From: Dama dama | Lineage: Eukaryota > Chordata > Mammalia > Artiodactyla > Cervidae | Direction of reading: 5' to 3' | Assembly: GCF_033118175.1 (NCBI RefSeq) | Contig: NC_083701.1 | Coordinates: 55,069,001-55,133,000 of the forward strand | DNA length: 64,000 nt | In this document: piece by piece, positions 58,601 through 64,000 of the stretch | How positions within the stretch are numbered: the first letter of the stretch is position 1 | Layout of the letters: every line of letters starts with the position of its first letter | Made by a program: the position numbers and the translations under genes | The notes under the pieces: model-generated | Databases searched by the model: none | Seen by the model: the letters and a program-made list of their open reading frames with translations, nothing else | What the model was told of the DNA's origin: nothing

Positions 58601-60524
58601 TCTTCTAAAAGAGGACTCTAGATAGTGAATGAAGGATAAACTTCAGGAGTGGTATATAAATTAAACAGGTAAATGTGTTACAAAGTTCTTAACACAGTGC
58701 CTGGCACACAGTACTCTCAGTAAATGTTTGCTGTTACTAATTATTGGTTTTTATTGACTGTATATACGAATGTATCTCTTCTTCCTAGAGTAAACATGAA
58801 AGGATTAAAAACCAGTCATCTAACAAAGTATTCATATTTTAAACCTGCAACTAAGGCTGCTTGGGGAGATGTCAGTGGTACATTTTAGGGTGCCACAATG
58901 GAAATCACTAGGAAGAAACTGAATTAAAAATATTATGCTGGGGAAAAGAGGTGGAGGAACTTTTGAAGTCAGCACCCACAGTAGAATTCTTTTGGTGGCC
59001 TTTGCTGCCTAAGTGCAGAAAGGTGTATAAGCCCTCTCATGCTAAAGTATAGACATCTTGTAGCAAGTCAGGTCGGAGAAGTTGGCCAGACACAATGGGT
59101 ATAATTTGCAGAATGGATGGGGCTTGAATTTCCAGTGCTATCTATATAGTAGCAGTATAGGAACAGAAATAACAAATGCTGAAAAAATAGTTGACATATA
59201 TTTTGTTTATTTGAAGAGCTGTAGACAAAGCAACTAAGAATTTCCTCATGTATAAGAAAACATGCCTGTGTATAATTCTCATATAAAAAAAGTGAGAAGT
59301 TTTTTATTGACCAGTGTCAGTGATCATGAGAAATAGAATTAACAAAGATGGATGCCACTCAGGACAAATGAAGGATGCAGAAATAGACCAATCATATAAA
59401 TTACTATGTAGAAGATGAGGACTGGTTCTTAAAGCCATTCTTATCCTAATAAAGTGTGATTGGAATTTGTAACAGAAGTGCAATGTGGACACAACTACTT
59501 ATTATGATGTGTGTATATGTGTTTACGTTAACTGTTTAGTTCATACCATAGGGACAGTTAAGCATCCTTATCTACTTTCTTTTGTTATCTTGATGAAGTC
59601 TGGACTTAAAAGAGCCTCTTAACTATCATTAAAAAAATATATACCTGAATTTACTGGACTCAAATAACATTTGAATCTATGCTTTTGATTACTAAAAGGA
59701 AAAAAAATAATATATGGGCAACATCTCCTATAAAAGTTGAATTCCTTTAATCATCCAAGTTCACATGGATGTTCGCAGAGCAATGGGTCAACAAACATTT
59801 ATTGAATGTCTTGGTTCCTGGGTATCAGAAGACAGGTGTACCTTTGTTTTGAGTCTGTCTCGATTCTTTTAGAAGCTTTAGTGTAATTTACTTCCTATTT
59901 CCTACTGATCCACAGAACAGTGCTGTCAGGAGACAAAATCCTTACAGATTTAATCATAAACTTTGTGTTTCAAATCTTCCAAAGACAGACAAGCTTGGGT
60001 CCAGTTCTTAATTTTTCTATTCTAAGCCCTTTCCCATAATGTTTCCACTTCTTAGTTCTATAGGAAGAGGAGCAGGGGAAAGACATGGGGAAGGAAAAGA
60101 GGAGAAGACAGGAGAGGAGAGAAAAGAAGAGAAGGGACAGGGAATGGGCTGCAGGGAGGAGGACAGGGAAGGGGAATAGAGGGAAAGAGTGTTTTCATGG
60201 TCAAATAAATCAGGAGCACAACGTATCCTAGAACACACTGTGTACAATGCCACTCCTTACAACCTGATCCTTGCTTCCTTCCAGCACAAACACTGCTGTG
60301 GTGAAGATGCTTGTTCCCCAAATAGGTTGTTTTTATTTCTGTAACCTTTTAATTAATCCACAGGCAGAAAGCTCACTCTTCAAGATTCATCATCATTCTG
60401 ACAACTTCCATGCAGTGTTTCTCCACTCTCTCAGTTAACAGTGACCTCTTCTTTCTCTGATCCCCTTGCAGCTCTTGTTTCTTCCCCTCGCTCATTTAGA
60501 CACTTCCCCCAAAAGTAACATTGC
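58601..60524. other. Mostly unrecognised; MIR end and purine tract
   Basis: A sense MIR terminus (CACAGTGCCTGGCACACAGT) lies at 58690-58745 and an L2-like AACAAACATTTATTGAATG at about 59790. The remainder is not recognised. Confidence 0.45.
60062..60190 (+). repeat. Polypurine (GA-rich) tract
   Basis: About 130 bp nearly all A or G on the plus strand with few pyrimidines. Such tracts can form triplex DNA. The long minus-strand frame over it (Ser/Pro-rich) follows from the base composition. Confidence 0.85.
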
Positions 60525-60680
60525 TTTTTCCAGACACTATAGCTTATTTCCATAATTAAAACAAACAACTATATTATAAGCTTATTCAGGACAGGAACAC
60601 TATTTCATACTCCTTCTGTGTATCCCACAGGGCTGGACACATAATGGGCCTTAACAATCTTTTTACTGAATTGAGCTAAT
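60525..60680 (+). mobile_element. L2 LINE 3' end
   Basis: ACAGGGCTGGACACATAATGG and TTTTTACTGAATTGAGC follow the L2 terminus; the preceding TCAGGACAGGAACACTATTTC fits its upstream block. Confidence 0.6.
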
Positions 60681-60689
60681 AATAAAATA

Positions 60690-60920
60690 ATGAGAATAAT
60701 GATTTTATTGAGTGCCTTCCATATACCTGACTTATGTAAGCACACTGTATATGTTATCATACTTCATTTTTCAGAGAAATCTTGTGAAATATTGTTATAC
60801 TTATTTCACAATTGAAAAAAGTAAAATTCAAGGAAATGCACTAACTTATTAATAAATGGCAAAGTTGAAAATTAGACCCATATCTGACTCCATAGCCAAT
60901 GTACTTTAACTACTATGGCA
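60690..60920 (-). mobile_element. MIR SINE
   Basis: Antisense MIR: TTATTGAGTGCCTTCCATA, TTATTAATAAATGGCAAAG, ATATCTGACTCCATAGCCAA. Confidence 0.68.
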
Positions 60921-62087
60921 TATTGCCCAATTACACTCATACTGATGTTAACCAAATTTTGGGCCACCACACATAGCCACAGATGTCTGCACTTACCTTA
61001 ATATATGTGATGAATGCCTGTACTATTTAGTGAGTGATCAAAAGTTCCAGGTTAGAGATTTTGCTTCCTTTCCTTCACCAATAACAATTACAATGTTCTG
61101 CCTCATCAGACTGGCATAGAAGCAGGGTCACTGTGAGATAACAAGAGAAGCAAGAAAAAAAAAAAATATACCAGGACAGAATTAGAGTAATCATTAAAAT
61201 CATTAAAAGAAGCATTAAGAGTTTATGATGAGCAATATCAAGGAGATACACAGCCCACAAGCCTAGCTGACTGAGTTATATTTGCCATAATTAGGGATGG
61301 TTATGGTTTGTACATTTATTGCATTATATTTTGAGATCCTGTACATCACTTAAGTAAGAAAAGTTTTTTTAGGAATGATATTAGTTTCAGTCTAAATCTA
61401 ACTTTTTGAAAAGTAAACAATGCACAGTACATCTAAACCACAGAGTGAAAGTCGTAACTTTGTACCTAACAACATATCTTCCTTGGAAGCTTAAAAAGCC
61501 AAGCTCCCACCACCCCCACCTCAAAAACTCATCTTGATTCAACTCTGGCTCTGACACTCTGCTCTTTAATTTGGTCTATGCTGACAGCTGACTTCAATTT
61601 TTGCCTGTTTATGGAAGTAAATTAAAAGAACACACTGTCTGTGATCCAGTGGCTGTTTGTGGCAGAGTCCTATTCAGTTCCTAAATCAAAACCCGGATAG
61701 TTGTCAGGAAAACTAATCCTTGTGTAAACGCATCTGCAGGGCAGAGCACACAGAGGCCCAGCGTGACCAGTAGGAAGTCTGCCTCTTTCCCAGGTGCTGC
61801 AAGGGTCAAGGTCTCTGCTGTTTCAGTTTCTGCATAGTGAGTTTACAACAATTCACATCAGATTTGGCAGCCTCTGACAGTTGGTGTCTGGGCTGTGGCC
61901 TTTGTTTATGCCCACGTAAGAGCTGCTGTTATTTAGTGATTGCAGGAGCCTCCTTCTGGAGTCAGTACTTACCGAACATGGGAGACAAATATCTAAAAAG
62001 AAGCACCTAATAGCCTCCAATTCATATAACTTCCCCCAAATTAAAAAATGCTTTGCTAAAAAATAACATTCAGTTTCATGAGAGGAG
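60921..62087. other. Unrecognised non-coding stretch
   Basis: About 1.2 kb without gene or named repeat. The part around 61780-61960 is more balanced in composition and free of repeats; it could be a conserved non-coding element, but nothing here proves it. Confidence 0.42.
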
Positions 62088-62327
62088 GCTTGATTTTATA
62101 TATTTTTATATATAAAATTTTATATATATATTTTTTTTTTGATGTGCACCATTTTTAAAGTCTTAATGAATTTGTTGCAACATTGCTTCTGTTTTGCTTT
62201 GCTTTCTAGCCATGCATTATGCCGGGTCTTAGCTCCCTGAGCAGGGATTGAACACACCCACACCTCCTCATTGGAAGGCCAAATCTTAACCACTGGACCA
62301 CCAGGGAAGTCCTGATGCTTGATTTTA
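62088..62327 (-). mobile_element. CHR-type SINE with 11-bp TSD
   Basis: Antisense CHR SINE with an AT/T-rich end at the left (62099-62140) and the tRNA-Glu-like head at the right (GAGCAGGGATTGAACACAC, CTGGACCACCAGGGAAGTCC). Exact GCTTGATTTTA at 62088-62098 and 62317-62327 bounds it. Confidence 0.9.
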
Positions 62328-62866
62328 AGTGTAAACAAACTGATAGTATTGCATGTGCTATTTTTAGGTTTCCTAAGAAAGTGAAAAAAAAAAAAAAAAC
62401 AACAACATGATTTCATTGGCAGTGGAAAATCACTTACTAAAACTATAGGACTGATCACATGTTCTTCAAATCTTCACATCAAGAAAGGACCAGATCAGGA
62501 CAATGGCTTCTTCTCCTTAAGACATTATCTTCTTGGAAATATTTGAAATCATCACTGAGAAATTTTCCCATGAATGTCAGACTGTTTTATTAGGTGTGAA
62601 TTCTCTACCTTTTAGTAATAAGGCAGTGTGTTGCTATGTCTGATGATAGAAATATAAGAGGATATTGTGAGCTGAATACAGGTCAAGAAGGATATTCTAT
62701 GATTTCTACAAAGAACAAGCTAATTTAAGTGATAACCTTTGGGTATTCTTCATGAGTAATTCTAATCCCAGTGTATAGTGTAATAAAATATTCAAGCCCT
62801 ATGATATCTTACCTCAGAAAAGGTCACATTTCATTAGAAGTGGGTGATAATTTTGCTTTGTGTGTG
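62328..62866. other. Unrecognised non-coding stretch
   Basis: No gene or named repeat; an A run (about 62384-62399) is present. Confidence 0.45.
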
Positions 62867-63082
62867 TGCTAAGTTGCTCTAGTTGTGTCTGACTCTTTGC
62901 AACCCTATGGACTATAACCCACCAGGCTCCTCTGTCCATGGAATTCTCCAGACAAGAACACTGGAGTGAACTGCCATGCCCTCCTCCAGGGGATCTTCCT
63001 GACCCAGGGATCGAACCCCCATCTCTTAGGACTCCTGCATTGGCAGGAGAGTTCTTTACCACTAGTGCCACCTGGGAAGCCC
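62867..63082 (-). mobile_element. Bov-tA SINE, first of two abutting copies
   Basis: Reverse-complement Bov-tA: tail GTTGTGTCTGACTCTTTGC, body, then head GTGCCACCTGGGAAGCCC. It directly abuts the next copy with no spacer. Confidence 0.9.
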
Positions 63083-63290
63083 AAGTGAAAGTGTCAATCA
63101 CTCACTCCTGACAGATTCTTGGTGACCCCCATGGACTACAGCCCACCAGGCTCTTTTGTCCATGGGCTTCTCCAGGCAAGAATACTGGAGTGGGTAGCTG
63201 TTCCCTTCTCCAGGGGATCTTCCCAACTCAGGGATCAAATCCAGGTCACCTGTATTGCAGGCAGATTCTTTACCATCTGAGCTACCAGTT
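63083..63290 (-). mobile_element. Bov-tA SINE, second of two abutting copies
   Basis: Same orientation as its neighbour: a GTGAAAGTGTCAATCACTC tail, the body, and a head that ends at GAGCTACCAG, short of the usual GGGAAGCCC. The head of one meets the tail of the other, so either one inserted at the edge of the other or both arrived as a dimer. No clear outer duplication was found. Confidence 0.9.
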
Positions 63291-63489
63291 GAAAAAAATT
63301 TGAAATTCTATTTAGTTAACTGTAGACAAACATACTCCTGAACCACATTATTAACTTCTTATCATTTTTAGAAAAGCAACTGTGGGGACAAGAGCTTAAA
63401 AAAAAAGGTTAATGTGCTACTTCTGAAGACAGTTTCATACAATAAGATTATATTCAAGGTATATCATATATCTTTTTAGGTGAACTAAG

Positions 63490-63750
63490 TCCCATGGGTT
63501 CCAGGCCGATAGGAGAGCATGGTCAGAGCTACTGAGACAGGAACTGAAAAGAGGTTAGTGTGTCTGCAGCAGATCAACAAATGCAAGAGTGGCAGGAGCT
63601 GAGATTGTGAAGTAGGCAGTGGGCAGCTGTAAAGCCACAAGAAGGACTTTAGAGCCTTTTACAAATGAAATGGGAAGCTAAGGAAGGGTTTTAGGCACAT
63701 TACTTTGCTCTTTGGGATACAAGGAGGCAAGGGTGCTGATAGCAGACAGC
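63490..63750 (-). mobile_element. Probable L2 relic
   Basis: Diverged antisense L2: AACAAATGCAAGAGTGGCAG, AGGACTTTAGAGCCTTTTAC, ATGGGAAGCTAAGGAAGGG. Confidence 0.5.
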
Positions 63751-63751
63751 T

Positions 63752-63987
63752 AAAGAGGCTTTTCAGGGATTCCCTGGTGGCCCAGTTGTAAAGAATCCTT
63801 CTGACAATGCAGGAGGCATGGGTTCGATCCCTGGGTCAGGAAGATCCCCTGGAGAAGGAAATGCCACCTCCAGTATTCTTGCCTGGGAAACCCCATGGAC
63901 AGAGGAGACTGGTGGGCTATAGTCTATGGTGTTGCAAATGAGTTGGACAAGATTTAGCGACTAAACAAAAACAAAGAGGCTTGTCAG
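63752..63987 (+). mobile_element. Bov-tA SINE with 15-bp TSD
   Basis: Head GGATTCCCTGGTGGCCCAG, body, tail ending ACTAAACAAAAAC. AAAGAGGCTTTTCAG (63752-63766) and AAAGAGGCTTGTCAG (63973-63987) differ at one base. It is the last recognised feature, 13 bp before the window end. Confidence 0.95.
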
Positions 63988-64000
63988 TCATCCTGGGGAA

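Noticed and set aside
60017..60321. Minus-strand Ser/Pro-rich frames
   Set aside because: Produced by the GA-rich tract on the opposite strand.

Overview
This window is nuclear DNA from a bovid ruminant (cattle, sheep, goat or a close relative). The diagnostic evidence is its repeats: many Bov-tA and Bov-A SINEs (tRNA-Glu-like heads fused to tails of BovB origin), five sizeable copies or tails of the RTE retrotransposon BovB, CHR-type SINEs of cetartiodactyls, and a structurally complete ruminant LINE-1. I see no host protein-coding exon, rRNA, tRNA gene or CRISPR array. The open reading frames I can recognise belong to LINEs, and every one of those is broken. The window reads as intergenic or intronic sequence; which of the two cannot be decided from it.

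Layout. 1-11.3 kb: mostly unrecognised AT-rich DNA with a BovB tail, a Bov-tA, a poly(A)-ended LTR-like duplication (4710-5060), two oppositely oriented L1 pieces nested in each other (5256-7054), an old L1 3' end (about 7055-7735), an L2 whose tail took a Bov-tA, and an old minus-strand L1 (9430-11300) carrying BovB, Bov-tA and Bov-A inserts. 11.54-19.38 kb: a complete plus-strand L1 with 5' UTR, ORF1, ORF2, 3' UTR and poly(A) signal, framed by a perfect 12-bp target-site duplication (TSD). 20.97-22.22 kb: plus-strand BovB with a reverse-transcriptase remnant and a 67-bp internal duplication over the catalytic motif. 26.95-29.08 kb: minus-strand BovB, joined to a minus-strand L1 5' region (29.1-31.4 kb). 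32-50 kb: ancient MIR, L2, MER5 and MaLR relics, several young SINEs, a short L1 with a 5' inversion, and a 26-bp minisatellite (34073-34188). 50-64 kb: a Bov-tA with two heads in tandem, a BovB inside an L2 (56475-58166), CHR SINEs, and a cluster of SINEs near the right edge.

How the parts work together. The recognised parts are parasitic DNA. L1 ORF2p cuts and reverse-transcribes at T-rich targets; BovB does the same with its own endonuclease and reverse transcriptase; Bov-tA and Bov-A are non-autonomous and share the BovB 3' tail, which is presumably how they borrow BovB machinery. The nesting gives a relative order: L2, MIR and MER5 first, then old L1s, then BovB, the full-length L1 and the SINEs. 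I found no evidence for a new biological system; the best leads are structural oddities of individual insertions.
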